A DNA stretch of 64,000 nucleotides from Pseudoxanthomonas suwonensis (GCF_000972865.1 NZ_CP011144.1:806001-870000), one strand, 5' to 3'. Shown: positions 9,257-19,319, numbered from the stretch's first letter. Notes: generated from the sequence alone by a model not told the origin. Made by a program: numbers and translations.

Positions 9257-10222
9257 TCAGTGACGGCGGTTGGCGGCCAGCGATTCGCCGTGGCGCCACT
9301 CCAGGTAGGTCTTGATCACCAGCGTGACCAGCGCGGTCAGCGCCAGCAGCGAAGCCGCGGCGAACGCGGCGCTGTAGGCGTACTCGTTGTAGAGGATCTC
9401 CACGTGCAGTGGCAGCGTGTTGGTGCGGCCGCGGATGTGGCCCGACACCACCGACACCGCGCCGAACTCGCCCATCGCCCGCGCCCCGCACAGCAGCACG
9501 CCGTACAGCAGCGCCCAGCGGATGTTGGGCAGGGTCACCCGCCAGAACGTCTGCCAGCCGCCGGCGCCCAGGCTCAGCGCGGCCAGCTCCTCGTCGGTGC
9601 CCTGCTGTTCCATCAGCGGCATCAGTTCGCGGGCGATGAACGGGAAGGTCACGAAGATCGTCGCCAGGACAATGCCCGGCAGCGCGAAGATGACCTTCGG
9701 CAGCTGCAGGTGCACTTCGCCCCACAGCGGCAGGCTGAAGCGCACGCCCTCGTCGATCAGCGGGAAGGCCCAGCCGTGCGCGCTGAAGATCAGGATGAAC
9801 ACCAGGCCCGCCACCACCGGCGAGACCGCGAACGGCAGGTCGATCAGGCTGACCAGCCAGCGCTTGCCGGGGAACTCGTGCTTGCTCACCGCCCAGGCCG
9901 CGGCGATGCCGAACACCAGGTTCAGCGGCACCACTATCGCGGTGACCAGCAGGGTCAGCCTCACCGCCGCCAGTGCGTCCGGCTCGCGGATCGCGGCCCA
10001 GAACGCACCCACGCCGCCGCGCAGCGCCTCGGTGAACACCAGGATCAGCGGCAGCAGCAGGAACGAGAGCAGGAACGCCAATGCCGCCAGGATCAGCAGC
10101 ACCTGGACCCAGCGCGGCTCGGTGGTCGGCGATGCCGGCCTGGCGTGACTGCGGGCGGGGACGGACTCCACGACCGGCTCCAGTGCGTCGACGGCGAGGA
10201 CGGCCGACAATCTATCACCCAT
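9257..10222 (-). CDS. cysW: Sulfate ABC transporter permease
   Basis: The 321-residue inner-membrane permease has a Pro/Arg-rich cytoplasmic N-terminus of about 40 residues and then six predicted membrane segments. The ATPase-docking (EAA-like) loop with Ala-Leu-Ser-Leu-Gly-Ala-Gly lies near residue 220. The Arg-Ala-Met-Gly-Glu-Phe-Gly-Ala motif is typical of CysW. Its ATG lies one base after the cysT stop, so translation is coupled. It forms the channel with CysT. The first 30 or so residues may not be translated if an inner start is used; none with a better ribosome site was seen. Confidence 0.94.
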   Translation of the reverse strand: MGDRLSAVLAVDALEPVVESVPARSHARPASPTTEPRWVQVLLILAALAFLLSFLLLPLILVFTEALRGGVGAFWAAIREPDALAAVRLTLLVTAIVVPLNLVFGIAAAWAVSKHEFPGKRWLVSLIDLPFAVSPVVAGLVFILIFSAHGWAFPLIDEGVRFSLPLWGEVHLQLPKVIFALPGIVLATIFVTFPFIARELMPLMEQQGTDEELAALSLGAGGWQTFWRVTLPNIRWALLYGVLLCGARAMGEFGAVSVVSGHIRGRTNTLPLHVEILYNEYAYSAAFAAASLLALTALVTLVIKTYLEWRHGESLAANRRH

Positions 10223-10223
10223 C

Positions 10224-11126
10224 TCAACCTCCTCCCCGCCGCTCGCCGCGCGCCAGGCGCGACTGCAGGGTGTTGATGAGCAGCAGCAGGGCGAACGACA
10301 GCAGCAGCATCGCCGCCGCGATCGCGGTGGCGCCTGCGTAGTCGAACTCCTCCAGCTTGATCGTGATCAGCAGCGGCGCGATCTCCGACACGTGCGGGAT
10401 GTTGCCGGCGATGAAGATCACCGAGCCGTACTCGCCCACGCCGCGGGCGAAGGCCAGGGCGAAGCCGGCCAGCACCGCCGGCCACAGCGTCGGCAGCACC
10501 ACCTGCCATACCGTCGACCAGCGGCCGGCACCGAGCGTGGCCGCCGCCTCCTCCAGCTCGTGCTCCACTTCCGCCAGCACCGGCTGCACCACCCTCACCA
10601 CGAACGGCAGGCCGATGAACACCAGCGCCACGGTGATGCCCAGCGGCGTGTACGCCACCTTGATTCCCGCCGCCTCCAGCCACTGTCCCAGCCAGCCGTT
10701 GGGACCGTACAGCGCGGTCAGGGCGATGCCGGCCACCGCGGTGGGCAGGGCGAACGGCAGGTCGATCATCGCGTCGAACAGGCGCCGGCCCGGGAACCGG
10801 TAGCGCACGAACACCCAGGCCACCAGCGTGCCCATCACCGCGTTGAACAAGGCCGCCGCCAGCGCGGTGCCGAAGCTGATCTTCAACGCCGCCAGCACCC
10901 GCGGCTCGGTCCAGATCCGCCACAGCTCCGCCCAGCCGAGCTGGGCCGAATACACGAACACGCCCACCAGCGGGATCAGCACGATCAGGCTCAGCCAGGC
11001 CATGGTGTAGCCCAGGCTCAGGCCGAACCCGGGCACCACCCGCCGCCTGCGCCCACGCGCGGCCACGCCGCCCGCAGGCGGCGTGGGTCCGGTGGAATGT
11101 TCGATCGCCGTGCTGTTCATCGTCAT
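10224..11126 (-). CDS. cysT: Sulfate ABC transporter permease
   Basis: This 300-residue CysT/CysU permease has six predicted membrane segments and the conserved Gly-Val-Gly-Glu-Tyr-Gly-Ser-Val motif near residue 240. The start at 11126 is chosen because its ATG overlaps the stop of the preceding binding-protein gene (ATGA), and homology begins soon after; a second ATG two codons in is also possible. It pairs with CysW in the inner membrane. The docking loop carries Ala-Thr-Leu-Gly-Ala-Gly. Confidence 0.94.
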   Translation of the reverse strand: MTMNSTAIEHSTGPTPPAGGVAARGRRRRVVPGFGLSLGYTMAWLSLIVLIPLVGVFVYSAQLGWAELWRIWTEPRVLAALKISFGTALAAALFNAVMGTLVAWVFVRYRFPGRRLFDAMIDLPFALPTAVAGIALTALYGPNGWLGQWLEAAGIKVAYTPLGITVALVFIGLPFVVRVVQPVLAEVEHELEEAAATLGAGRWSTVWQVVLPTLWPAVLAGFALAFARGVGEYGSVIFIAGNIPHVSEIAPLLITIKLEEFDYAGATAIAAAMLLLSFALLLLINTLQSRLARGERRGGG

Positions 11127-12133
11127 CGCGCCGAATAGATCCGGTCGAACACACCGCCGTCGGCGAAGTGCTTCTTCTGCGCCTCCGGCCAACTGCCGAA
11201 AGCCTCGTCGACCAGGAAGGCGTTGAGCTTGGGGAACGTCGCAGCATGCCGCTGCAGTACCCCGGCGTCGACCGGGCGCAGGTAGTTCCTGGCGAAGATC
11301 TCCTGGCCGGCCGGCGCATAGTGGAACTGCAGGTAGGCATTGGCCAGCGCCGTATTGCCGTGCTTGGCGGCGACCTTGTCCACCACCGCGACCGGGTTGT
11401 CGGCGCGCACGGTCAGCGACGGCACCACCACCTCGTAGTCGGCCGCGCCCAGTTCGGCGCGCAGCAGGGCGATCTCGTTCTCGAAGGTCAGCAGCACGTC
11501 GCCGATGCCGCGCTGGACGAAGCTGGTGGTCGCGCCGCGGCCGCCGGTGTCCAGCACCGGCACGTTGGCGAACAGCTTGCGCACATAGGCCTCGCCCGCC
11601 GCATCGTCGCCACCGGCCGCACGCTTGGCCCATTCCCAGCCGGCCAGGTAGCTGTAGCGGCCGTTGCCCGAGGTCTTGGGGTTGGGCAGGATCACCGCCA
11701 CCCCCGGACGTACCAGGTCGCCCCAGTCGCGGATCTGCTTCGGGTTGCCCTTGCGCACCAGGAACAGGATCGCCGACCAGGACGGCGCGCTGCCATTGGG
11801 CAGGCGCGCCGACCAGTTCTCCGGCAGCAGCCCGGCCTTGGCGATCTGGTCGATGTCCAGCGGATTGTTCATGGTGACCACGTCGGCCTCCAGGCCGTCG
11901 ATCACCGCGCGCGCCTGCTTGCTAGAGCCGCCGTGCGACTGGTTGATGCTCACCGTCTTGCCGGTCTGCGCCTTGTGCTGCGCGACGAAGGCCGGGTTGA
12001 GGTCGCGGTAGACGTCGCGGGCGACGTCGTAGGAGGCGTTCAGCAGCTCGCCTTCGGCGGCGCCGGCGCCCCCTGCCGCCAGTGCCAGCCCCAGCAACAC
12101 CGTCCGCCACAGGTTCTTGCCCGATCGTGCCAT
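11123..12133 (-). CDS. sbp: Periplasmic sulfate-binding protein, second copy
   Basis: The 336-residue binding protein has a signal peptide ending near residue 25. Family hallmarks are Ser-His-Gly-Gly-Ser-Ser-Lys-Gln, Pro-Asn-Pro-Lys-Thr-Ser-Gly and Gln-Arg-Gly-Ile-Gly-Asp-Val-Leu. An in-frame GTG at 12166 is open, but the ATG at 12133 follows a good AAGGAGAAGG site and yields the better signal peptide. It delivers sulfate or thiosulfate to CysTWA. It lies directly downstream of a paralogue at 12163-13188, a tandem duplication within the operon. Confidence 0.93.
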   Translation of the reverse strand: MARSGKNLWRTVLLGLALAAGGAGAAEGELLNASYDVARDVYRDLNPAFVAQHKAQTGKTVSINQSHGGSSKQARAVIDGLEADVVTMNNPLDIDQIAKAGLLPENWSARLPNGSAPSWSAILFLVRKGNPKQIRDWGDLVRPGVAVILPNPKTSGNGRYSYLAGWEWAKRAAGGDDAAGEAYVRKLFANVPVLDTGGRGATTSFVQRGIGDVLLTFENEIALLRAELGAADYEVVVPSLTVRADNPVAVVDKVAAKHGNTALANAYLQFHYAPAGQEIFARNYLRPVDAGVLQRHAATFPKLNAFLVDEAFGSWPEAQKKHFADGGVFDRIYSAR

Positions 12134-12162
12134 CTGCCTTCTCCTTGCCCTGGGACGCGCGG

Positions 12163-13188
12163 TCACTTCTTCGCCTGGATCTGGTCGAATATCCCGCCGT
12201 CGGCGAAGTGCGTCTTCTGCGCCTGCGCCCAGGAGCCGAACACGTCGTTGAGCTTCACCAGTTCCACCTTGGGGAAGCGGGCGATGTCGGCCGGATCGGC
12301 GTGCTCGGGATGCTGCGGGCGGTAGTAGTGCTTGGCCGCCAGGCGCTGGCCGGCGGGCGAGTACAGGTAGTCCAGGTAGGCCTGGGCGACTTCGCGGGTG
12401 CCGTGCTTGTCCACGTTCTTGTCGACCAGGGTCACCGGCGGCTCGGCCAGGATCGACAGCGAGGGCACGATGATGTCGAACTTGTCCGGGCCCAGTTCCT
12501 CGATCGACAGGAACGCCTCGTTCTCCCAGGCCAGCAGCACGTCGCCGATGCCGCGCTGGGCGAAGGTGGTGGTCGAGCCGCGCGCGCCGGTGTCCAGCAC
12601 CGGCACGTTGCGGAACAGCGCGGTCACGAAGTTGCGGGTCTTCTCCTCGTCGCCCTTGAAGATCTTCAGGCCGTAGGCCCAGGCAGCCAGGTAGTTCCAG
12701 CGCGCGCCGCCGGAGGTCTTCGGGTTGGGCGTGATCACCGAGACGCCCGGCTTCACCAGGTCGTGCCAGTCGCGGATGTTCTTCGGGTTGCCCTTGCGCA
12801 CCAGGAACACGATGGTCGAGGTGTACGGCGAGCTGTTGTTGGGCAGGCGCTGCTGCCAGTTGGCCGGGAACAGCTTGGCGCGCGCGGCGACTTCGTCGAT
12901 GTCGTAGGCCAGCGCCAGGGTGAGCACGTCGGCCTCCAGGCCGTCGATCACCGCGCGCGCCTGCTTGGCGGCGCCGCCGTGCGAGGTCTCGATGGTCACC
13001 TTCTGGCCCTTGGTCTTCTGCCAGTGCTCGGCGAAGGCGGCGTTGTACTCGCGGTACAGCTCGCGGGTCGGGTCGTAGGACACGTTGAGCAGCTTGGCGT
13101 CCTTGGCCGTCGCGCCCATCGCCACGACCAGGCCGAAAGCGGCGGCCGCCAGGCGGAGCGCGAACCTGCGGGGGTTGTCGGTCTTCAT
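12163..13188 (-). CDS. Periplasmic sulfate-binding protein, first copy
   Basis: This is a 341-residue paralogue of the next gene, with the same motifs ([22 protein letters not shown]). The signal peptide ends near Ala28. ATGs at 13194 and 13188 are both possible; 13188 is better spaced (8 bases) from the GGAG ribosome site. Charged residues around the binding pocket differ between the copies, so they may differ in affinity or in sulfate versus thiosulfate preference. It is the second gene of the operon, after the porin. Confidence 0.92.
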   Translation of the reverse strand: MKTDNPRRFALRLAAAAFGLVVAMGATAKDAKLLNVSYDPTRELYREYNAAFAEHWQKTKGQKVTIETSHGGAAKQARAVIDGLEADVLTLALAYDIDEVAARAKLFPANWQQRLPNNSSPYTSTIVFLVRKGNPKNIRDWHDLVKPGVSVITPNPKTSGGARWNYLAAWAYGLKIFKGDEEKTRNFVTALFRNVPVLDTGARGSTTTFAQRGIGDVLLAWENEAFLSIEELGPDKFDIIVPSLSILAEPPVTLVDKNVDKHGTREVAQAYLDYLYSPAGQRLAAKHYYRPQHPEHADPADIARFPKVELVKLNDVFGSWAQAQKTHFADGGIFDQIQAKK

Positions 13189-13219
13189 GTGCATGTCTCC
13201 GGGTCGTCGTGGGATCGGG

Positions 13220-14638
13220 TCAGAACGCGGCCTGCAGGCGGGTGAACACAGCCTTCTCGCTCGCGCGGTCGGCACCGGCGACGGCACCGCCGTTGAAGTC
13301 GGTCTGCAGGTAGTTCAGTACCAGCTTGAGGTTGCTGTTGAGGTACCAGTTCACGCCCACGGTCCAGCCGCTGGCGTCGCGCACGGCCACCGCCGGGTCG
13401 GCGAACAGCGGGAACGCGTCGTTGTCGACGTCCAGCTCACCGTAGCGTCCAACCAGTTCGAACGCACCCCAGCCGCCATCGGGCTTGAACGGCTTGGCCG
13501 GCCTCACGCCGCGGTAGCCGGCCTCCTCGCCGGTCAGCACCCAGCTGGCGGTGGCCTGCCAGGCGGTGTTGCTCAGTTCGGCGCGGTTCGCGCCCACAGT
13601 CAGTTCCTGACGCGACTCGATGTACTCGGCCTGGAGCCCGAACGGGCCGCGGTAAAGGTAACCCTGCGGCGAGATCCGGGTGTGCTGGCCGGCCGCGGCG
13701 ACCGCCGCGCGGTAGTTGAAGATCTGCTGCTGGCCCTGGCTGCGGTAGCGCGGCAGGAAGTTGTTGCCCACGCCTTCCTTGTCGCCGATGCTGCCGCCGA
13801 CGCCGATGCCGATGCCCTTGACCGGCTCGAAGAACAGGCGTGCGGCGAACTCGAACTTGTCGTCGGGATTGGTGGTGGCGGTATCGCGGCCGTCCGGGGT
13901 GCCGTTGTAGATGCCCACGGTGTAGTTGAGCTTGCCTTCCACGATGTCGCCCTGCGCCTGCACGCCGATGTCGCGGTTGGGCGCCAGTTCGGTCGGGAAG
14001 GCGCGCTCGATCAGGGCGATGGCATTGCCCGACTGCAGGCGCTCCAGGCCCACCGGTCCCTTCACCTTGCCGGCGCGGATGGTGAAGGCCGGGTTGAACT
14101 TCAGGTCGATGTAGGCGTCCACGATCGTGGCGCTGTCGCCGGCGAACTCCGGGGTCAGGCGGTAGCCGACCAGCTTGCCCAGCGAACCTTCGAAGGTGGG
14201 GCGCAGGCGCCGCAGCAGGAAGGTGTCGTTGGGAGCGTTGTCGCCACTGAAGAAGCGCCCGTCGCCCTGGACCAGGCCGCGGAACTTGAACTCGTACTGG
14301 CCGTCGCCGGACTTGATCGAGGTGCCGCTCGCTCCGGCGACGACCACCGGCGCCTCCTTGGCCTTGGCCTGGCGCGCCTCTTCCTGCAGTTCAAGGTTGC
14401 GCTCCAGCGAGCGCAGGCGCTGGTCGAGCGTGGCCAAGTCCAGCGGCTGGCCGTCCGCCGTGGTCGCCGCGGTGCCGCCGTAGCGCTGCTCGAGCGCCTC
14501 CAGCCGGCGCTGCAGTTCCTCCACGGTGGGCTTGCCTTGCGCGAACACCGGCGCAGCCAGCGAACAGGCCAGCGCCCCGGTCAGCCAGATTCCCGGCCTC
14601 CCGCCGGCACCACGCCCTTCATTGCGTCGCTGCTGCAT
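13220..14638 (-). CDS. OprO/OprP-family anion porin leading the sulfate operon
   Basis: This 472-residue outer-membrane porin has a signal peptide ending near Ala33, a short coiled-coil at about 37-85 (Leu/Glu/Arg heptads), then a beta-barrel of the phosphate-selective porin O/P family ending in Gln-Ala-Ala-Phe. An AGGGGA site precedes the ATG. It is the first gene of a run with two sulfate-binding proteins and cysTWA, spaced 31 bp from the next gene. It therefore probably passes sulfate rather than phosphate; that is inference from context. A TATATG box on the minus strand at 14732-14727 with a poor -35 could be an activator-dependent (CysB-type) promoter. Confidence 0.88.
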   Translation of the reverse strand: MQQRRNEGRGAGGRPGIWLTGALACSLAAPVFAQGKPTVEELQRRLEALEQRYGGTAATTADGQPLDLATLDQRLRSLERNLELQEEARQAKAKEAPVVVAGASGTSIKSGDGQYEFKFRGLVQGDGRFFSGDNAPNDTFLLRRLRPTFEGSLGKLVGYRLTPEFAGDSATIVDAYIDLKFNPAFTIRAGKVKGPVGLERLQSGNAIALIERAFPTELAPNRDIGVQAQGDIVEGKLNYTVGIYNGTPDGRDTATTNPDDKFEFAARLFFEPVKGIGIGVGGSIGDKEGVGNNFLPRYRSQGQQQIFNYRAAVAAAGQHTRISPQGYLYRGPFGLQAEYIESRQELTVGANRAELSNTAWQATASWVLTGEEAGYRGVRPAKPFKPDGGWGAFELVGRYGELDVDNDAFPLFADPAVAVRDASGWTVGVNWYLNSNLKLVLNYLQTDFNGGAVAGADRASEKAVFTRLQAAF

Positions 14639-14812
14639 TGATGCGTCCCCTGCGTCATGGCCGGATGGCCGGTGCGGAGATAGTCCCTATTCAGTTTGTG
14701 CACGGGAAATGAATAAGGACGCGCCCCATATAGCCGATAAGCATGAGCCAGCGACCACTTCCGTGGCACGGGTAAAATGCCGCTTTTCCCGTGCCCGAAA
14801 AGGATTCGAGCC

Positions 14813-16012
14813 ATGTCCGAAGCCGCCCTCGCCCGCTATGCCGCCCAGCTCGAGGGCCTGCGCGAGCAGGGCCTGTTCAAGGCCGAACGGATCATCACCA
14901 GCCCGCAGTCGGCCGAGATCGAGCTGGCCGACGGGCGCAAGGTGCTGAACTTCTGCGCCAACAACTACCTGGGCCTGGCCGACCACCCGGACGTGATCGC
15001 CGCGGCCAAGGCCGCGCTGGACAGCCACGGCTTCGGCATGGCCTCGGTGCGCTTCATCTGCGGCACCCAGGACCTGCACAAGCAGCTGGAGCGGACCATC
15101 GCCGAGTTCTTCGGCACCCAGGACACGATCCTGTACGCGGCCTGCTTCGACGCCAACGGCGGCCTGTTCGAGCCGCTGCTGGACGAGAACGACGCGATCG
15201 TCTCCGACGCGCTCAACCACGCCTCGATCATCGACGGCGTGCGCCTGTGCAAGGCCAAGCGCTACCGCTACGCCAACTGCGACATGGCCGGCCTGGAGCA
15301 GCAGCTGCAGCAGGCCCGCGCCGATGGCGCACGCACGATCCTGGTCACCACCGACGGGGTGTTCTCGATGGACGGCTTCATCGCCCCACTGGACCAGATC
15401 ACCGCGCTGGCCAGGAAGTACGACGCGCTGGTCCACATCGACGAATGCCACGCCACCGGCTTCCTCGGGGCGGCCGGCCGCGGCTCGGCCGAGGTCAAGG
15501 GGGTGATGGATAGGATCGACATCTTCACCGGCACCCTCGGCAAGGCGATGGGCGGCGCACTGGGCGGCTTCACCACCGCGCGCGCCGAGGTGATCGAACT
15601 GCTGCGGCAGCGCTCGCGCCCGTACCTGTTCTCCAACTCGCTGCCGCCGCACGTGGTCGCCGCCGGGACCAGGGCCTTCGAGATGCTGGCCTCGGCCGGC
15701 GAACTGCGCACGCGCCTGCAGGAGAACACCACCTACTTCCGCGAGCGCATGACCGCCGCCGGCTTCGACCTCAAGCCGGGCACCCACCCGATCTGCCCGG
15801 TGATGCTGTACGACGCGCCGCTGGCGCAGCAGTTCGCCCAGCGCCTGCTCGAGGAAGGCATCTACGCGATCGGCTTCTTCTTCCCGGTGGTGCCGCAGGG
15901 CCAGGCGCGGATCCGCACCCAGATGAGCGCGGCGCACACCCGCGAGCACCTGGACCGCGCAATCGACGCCTTCACCCGGATCGGCCGCGAACTGGGCGTG
16001 GTCTCCGCCTGA
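14813..16012 (+). CDS. kbl: Glycine C-acetyltransferase (2-amino-3-ketobutyrate CoA ligase)
   Basis: This 399-residue PLP enzyme converts 2-amino-3-ketobutyrate and CoA to glycine and acetyl-CoA, the second step of threonine breakdown. The PLP lysine is Lys244 in Gly-Thr-Leu-Gly-Lys-Ala, the same number as in the E. coli enzyme. The upstream His-Ile-Asp-Glu-Cys-His-Ala motif is also present. An AAAAGGA site precedes the ATG. The partner threonine dehydrogenase gene (tdh) is not adjacent. Divergent from the sulfate operon across a 174-bp gap. Confidence 0.96.
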   Translation: MSEAALARYAAQLEGLREQGLFKAERIITSPQSAEIELADGRKVLNFCANNYLGLADHPDVIAAAKAALDSHGFGMASVRFICGTQDLHKQLERTIAEFFGTQDTILYAACFDANGGLFEPLLDENDAIVSDALNHASIIDGVRLCKAKRYRYANCDMAGLEQQLQQARADGARTILVTTDGVFSMDGFIAPLDQITALARKYDALVHIDECHATGFLGAAGRGSAEVKGVMDRIDIFTGTLGKAMGGALGGFTTARAEVIELLRQRSRPYLFSNSLPPHVVAAGTRAFEMLASAGELRTRLQENTTYFRERMTAAGFDLKPGTHPICPVMLYDAPLAQQFAQRLLEEGIYAIGFFFPVVPQGQARIRTQMSAAHTREHLDRAIDAFTRIGRELGVVSA

Positions 16013-16048
16013 GGCCCGGCCCCGGCCGTGCGCCGGGACCGCGGCGGA

Positions 16049-16348
16049 TCAGTCGCGCTGGCGCTTGCCGGCGGCCGCCTTGCCGTCGTCGCGCTTCGAC
16101 GCCGGACCGCCCTTGGCGATGCTCAGGCCGTGGGCCTTCATCCAGGCGTCGAAGTCGTCCGCGCTCATCCGCTTGCCGTGCTGGGTCATGTCGAAACGGT
16201 AGGCGAGCGGGCCCTGGCCGTGGACCGCGATGACCTCCTCGGCCTCGGCCCTGGCCGCGTTCGCGTGCTGCTTGCCCGCGCATGCGGCCAGCAGCAGGAC
16301 TGCGGCCGGCAGCAACAACAGATGGAGCGGTCGCGTGATCCGGGACAT
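16049..16348 (-). CDS. Small lipoprotein with a C-terminal FDAWMKA motif
   Basis: This predicted lipoprotein has 99 residues. The N-terminus is a hydrophobic signal with lipobox Leu-Ala-Ala-Cys (Cys at about 23). The mature part ends with Tyr-Arg-Phe-Asp-Met-Thr-Gln, Gly-Lys-Arg-Met and Phe-Asp-Ala-Trp-Met-Lys-Ala, then a Lys-rich tail. The same motif occurs in the protein at 17248-17748, the two flanking a pseudouridine synthase gene. The start at 16348 follows a GAGGG site and gives the lipoprotein signal. Function unknown; the motif looks like a small folded or partner-binding unit exposed to the periplasm. Confidence 0.75.
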   Translation of the reverse strand: MSRITRPLHLLLLPAAVLLLAACAGKQHANAARAEAEEVIAVHGQGPLAYRFDMTQHGKRMSADDFDAWMKAHGLSIAKGGPASKRDDGKAAAGKRQRD

Positions 16349-16435
16349 GCGGCACCCTCGCGGCGGTCGTTGCCGCAGTCTAGGCATGCGCCGCGGCGAC
16401 AAACCGTGGCCCAGCGCATGTTTACCGCACCCGGT

Positions 16436-17236
16436 TCATCGCCCTGCCGCGGATCCGGAGGCCGGCGCCAGCGCGTCGCGCTCGGCGTCGTCCAGCGCGC
16501 GCCACTGGCCCTTGCCGAGCGCGCCGAGGGCCAGGCCGCCGATCGCAACGCGCACCAGCCGCAGCACGCCGACGTCCAGCGCGGCCAGCAGGCGCCGGAT
16601 CTGCCGGTTGCGTCCCTCGTCCAGCACGATCTCCAGCCAGGCGTTGCGCGCGCCGCTGCGCAGCACCGCCACGGATTTCGCGCGCAGGCGCTCGCCGCCG
16701 TCGACCACGCCCTCGCGCAACGACGCCAGCAGGGCCTCGTCGGGCACCCGGTCGACCTGCACGTGGTAGGTCTTGTCCGGCCCGCTGGCCGGATCCAGAA
16801 TCGCCGCCGCCCATTGCGGGTCGTTGCTGAACAACAGCAAGCCCTCGCTGGCCTTGTCGAGGCGGCCGACCGGCGCCAGCCACGGCAGGCCCGCATCTTC
16901 CAGGCAGCGGTAGACGGTGTCGCGACCCTGTTCGTCGCGCGCGGTGGTGACCAGCCCGCGCGGCTTGTTGAGCATCAGGTAATGGCGCGCCGGCGGCGGC
17001 ACGTCAATACCGTCGACGCTGACCCGGCGCATGCCATCGTGCAGCGGATATTCCGGATCGCGGACGATGAGGCCATCGACCCGCACGCGCCCATCGCGTA
17101 TCCAGGTGGCGGCTTCGGTGCGTGAGCAGAGCCCGGCCTTCGACAGCACCCGCGCCAGGCCATGCCGGGGCACCGGCGCGCGCGCCGTACCGGTGCGGGT
17201 CGATGCAGCGGCTGGACGGGAAGATTTCCCGCCCAT
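16436..17236 (-). CDS. RsuA/RluB/RluF-family rRNA pseudouridine synthase
   Basis: This 266-residue enzyme has an S4 RNA-binding domain at about 26-75 (Arg-Val-Leu-Ser-Lys-Ala-Gly-Leu-Cys-Ser-Arg) and a catalytic domain with Gly-Arg-Leu-Asp-Lys-Ala-Ser-Glu-Gly-Leu-Leu. Asp127 is the nucleophile. The Asn-Arg-Gln-Ile-Arg-Arg motif is conserved near residue 212. It converts a uridine in rRNA to pseudouridine; RsuA, RluB, RluE and RluF targets cannot be told apart here. The basic first 25 residues are an extension. It begins 11 bases after the stop of the upstream exported protein gene, suggesting cotranscription. Confidence 0.9.
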   Translation of the reverse strand: MGGKSSRPAAASTRTGTARAPVPRHGLARVLSKAGLCSRTEAATWIRDGRVRVDGLIVRDPEYPLHDGMRRVSVDGIDVPPPARHYLMLNKPRGLVTTARDEQGRDTVYRCLEDAGLPWLAPVGRLDKASEGLLLFSNDPQWAAAILDPASGPDKTYHVQVDRVPDEALLASLREGVVDGGERLRAKSVAVLRSGARNAWLEIVLDEGRNRQIRRLLAALDVGVLRLVRVAIGGLALGALGKGQWRALDDAERDALAPASGSAAGR

Positions 17237-17247
17237 CGGCGGCCTGC

Positions 17248-17748
17248 TCAGTCCTGGGCCGGCGGCGTGGCCGGAGCGGCGGCGGCCGGCTGGGCGGTGA
17301 CCGGCTTGCCCTGCGACACGCGGATGCCGCGCGCCTTCATCCAGGCGTCGAACTCGTCGGCGGTCATGCGCTTGCCGTTCTGGGTCATGTCGAAGCGCCA
17401 GGGCGTGTTGTCGAACTCGGTCTTGGGCTGGTAGGCGGCCGGATCGTTCGGATTGGCCGCGGCCGGCGCGGCCGGCAGCGCCTTGGCGACGTTGCGGCAG
17501 CCCTCTATGCGCAACCGCAGCAGGACGCGGTCCAGCGACTGGGCGACGTCGACCACCGGCGCCAGCACGCCGCTGGGCATGCCCAGCTGGGAGGTGCGCG
17601 AGCCCAGTTCCATCGCGACCGGTGCGGCGACCGTGGCCGGAAGCGGCAATGGCGCCTGGATCAGCGGACCGGAGCAGTTGGCAGCGGCGATCGCGGCAGC
17701 CGGGACATAGGCCAGGCCGAACAGGCCGGCGGCGACGAAAGCGCGCAT
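17248..17748 (-). CDS. Exported protein with a C-terminal FDAWMKA motif
   Basis: This 166-residue protein has a signal peptide ending near Ala21-Ala22, two cysteines (about 25 and 84) that could form a disulfide, and an Ala/Pro-rich stretch. It ends in Trp-Arg-Phe-Asp-Met-Thr-Gln, Gly-Lys-Arg-Met-Thr-Ala-Asp and Phe-Asp-Ala-Trp-Met-Lys-Ala, then an Ala/Pro/Gln tail. The C-terminal 30 residues closely match the lipoprotein at 16049-16348. The start at 17748 follows a GGGAG site; upstream codons in frame would be non-secretory. Function unknown. Confidence 0.78.
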   Translation of the reverse strand: MRAFVAAGLFGLAYVPAAAIAAANCSGPLIQAPLPLPATVAAPVAMELGSRTSQLGMPSGVLAPVVDVAQSLDRVLLRLRIEGCRNVAKALPAAPAAANPNDPAAYQPKTEFDNTPWRFDMTQNGKRMTADEFDAWMKARGIRVSQGKPVTAQPAAAAPATPPAQD

Positions 17749-17849
17749 GGTGGTACTCCCACGGATGGTCGCAGCGAGTGTAGGCAGCACCACCCGGCGA
17801 TTCAAGGACGCAGCGCGCGGAAAAGCGCCGCGCGCGTTCCGGATCCGGG

Positions 17850-17881
17850 AAAAAACAAGGCCCGGCATGCGCCGGGCCTTG
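17850..17881 (-). terminator. Rho-independent terminator of the OmpA-family gene
   Basis: The arms CAAGGCCCGGC and GCCGGGCCTTG pair perfectly around a 4-base loop; on the minus strand the stem is followed by six T. It lies 25 bases after the stop of the OmpA gene. Confidence 0.9.
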
Positions 17882-17905
17882 TGGTGTTGCCGCTTGGCGT
17901 CCGGA

Positions 17906-18988
17906 TCAGTTCTGGACGTTCAGCTCGGTACGGCGGTTGCGCTCGTTCTTGCAGCCCGGCAGCGTCTGCGGGGTCGGCTCCAGCGGACGGCTCTCGCCGT
18001 AACCGACCGGACCGAGCAGGCGCGACGACTGGATGCCATTGCTGGTCAGGTAGTCGTACACCGCCTTGGCGCGACGCTCCGACAGCTTCTGGTTGTAGTC
18101 GTCCGGACCGCACAGGTCGGTGTGGCCGGCCACTTCGACCGTCAGCTGCGGATAGCGGCGCAGGATCTCGCTGGCTTCGGCCAGGATGGTCAGCGCATCC
18201 GGACGCAGGACCGACTTGTCGAAGTCGAAGTTCACGCCCTTCAGGTCGATCGACACCGGCACCGGGCAGCCGTCCGGACCGACGATCGTGCCGGCCGGGG
18301 TGTTGGGGCAGCGGTCGTCGCAGTTGTTGACGCCGTCGCCGTCGTCGTCCAGATCCGCGCAGCTCGGGGCGACCGGAGCCGGCGCGACCGGAGCGGCCGG
18401 CGGCGGACCCAGCGGGATCACCAGGCCGATCGAGGCGAGGACGTCGCCGAACCAGTCTTCGCTCGGCGCGTTGACGCTGCGGCTGTCGAAGTCGGCGCGA
18501 TAGGCGACCTCTGCACGCACGGCGACGCGGCTGTCGAAGGTGGTCTGCAGGCCGAGACCGACCTTGGCAGCCAGGTTGCCGTCCTCACGCTGCTGCGGCG
18601 AGTTCGGGTTCGGGAACGCATCCCACTCTTCCTCGGACTGCTGGTAGCCGACGCCGAACAGGAAGTACGGGTTGTACTCGCGGCCTTCCGACAGCCAGAA
18701 GCGGCGGAAGTCGACCGAGATGCCGTACTGGCTCCAGTTCAGGTGGCGGTTGCTGGTCAGACCGGGGTTCTGGTAGTTCAGCTCGCCGTCGATTGCCCAG
18801 TTCGGGCTGACGAACTTGCCCAGGCCCAGGGCAGCGAACGGCACGTCCTGGGTACCGCGGGCGCTGTCTTGGAAGTTGAAGCCCGCCGAACCAGTCAGGT
18901 ACCAGCGGTCATCGAACTCCTGCGCGGAAGCAGCCTGCGCTACGGCGAGGCCGCCGAGCAGTGCAGCGGTCAGAAGTTTCTTGTTCAT
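17906..18988 (-). CDS. OmpA-family outer-membrane protein with thrombospondin type-3 repeats
   Basis: This 360-residue protein has a signal peptide ending near Ala22, an eight-stranded barrel at about 25-195, a Pro/Ala linker, a calcium-binding type-3 repeat segment (Asp-Asp-Asp-Gly-Asp-Gly-Val) and a C-terminal OmpA peptidoglycan-binding domain at about 245-360. The last carries Gly-His-Thr-Asp and the Leu-Ser-Glu-Arg-Arg-Ala motif. Two extra cysteines in that domain could pair. It anchors the outer membrane to the wall. The start at 18988 follows AAGGAG; the reading upstream of it lacks a signal peptide. Confidence 0.93.
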   Translation of the reverse strand: MNKKLLTAALLGGLAVAQAASAQEFDDRWYLTGSAGFNFQDSARGTQDVPFAALGLGKFVSPNWAIDGELNYQNPGLTSNRHLNWSQYGISVDFRRFWLSEGREYNPYFLFGVGYQQSEEEWDAFPNPNSPQQREDGNLAAKVGLGLQTTFDSRVAVRAEVAYRADFDSRSVNAPSEDWFGDVLASIGLVIPLGPPPAAPVAPAPVAPSCADLDDDGDGVNNCDDRCPNTPAGTIVGPDGCPVPVSIDLKGVNFDFDKSVLRPDALTILAEASEILRRYPQLTVEVAGHTDLCGPDDYNQKLSERRAKAVYDYLTSNGIQSSRLLGPVGYGESRPLEPTPQTLPGCKNERNRRTELNVQN

Positions 18989-19319
18989 CTCATCTAGCTC
19001 CTTGCTGATTCGGGGGTGAAGAAACCGTGTTGCCTCAGGTACAACAGATGCCCACTCAAAACCGATGTTTCCGGCGGACATCCCTGACGGCCGTTCTACA
19101 CGTCGTCCCGCGGAAGCCTAGGCGGGAACAGGTGAAGACGGTGTTAACAGTACCATAACATGTGAAAACCGTCGAACACGTCCCACTTTTGCCCATTCCG
19201 ACGGGCTCCGCAAGCAGCAATTTTCGTTTCCTGCGCCAATCCGTGCGCGACGCGAACCGGCGGCGGGGCCCGGGGCCCGGCCCGCTGCATACTGGCGGAC
19301 AGGCCCACGGGAGGATCGT
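18989..19319. other. 331-bp divergent intergenic region
   Basis: It separates the OmpA-family gene and the MDR-family oxidoreductase gene. An AT-rich block at about 19139-19177, containing GTTAAC and ACATGT, probably holds the OmpA promoter, but no well-spaced -10/-35 pair could be chosen. Nothing else was recognised. Confidence 0.5.

Noticed and set aside
14690..14812. A clear CysB site in front of the sulfate operon
   Set aside because: A TATATG box with a poor -35 is present, but no confident CysB motif could be read, so it is only mentioned with the porin gene.
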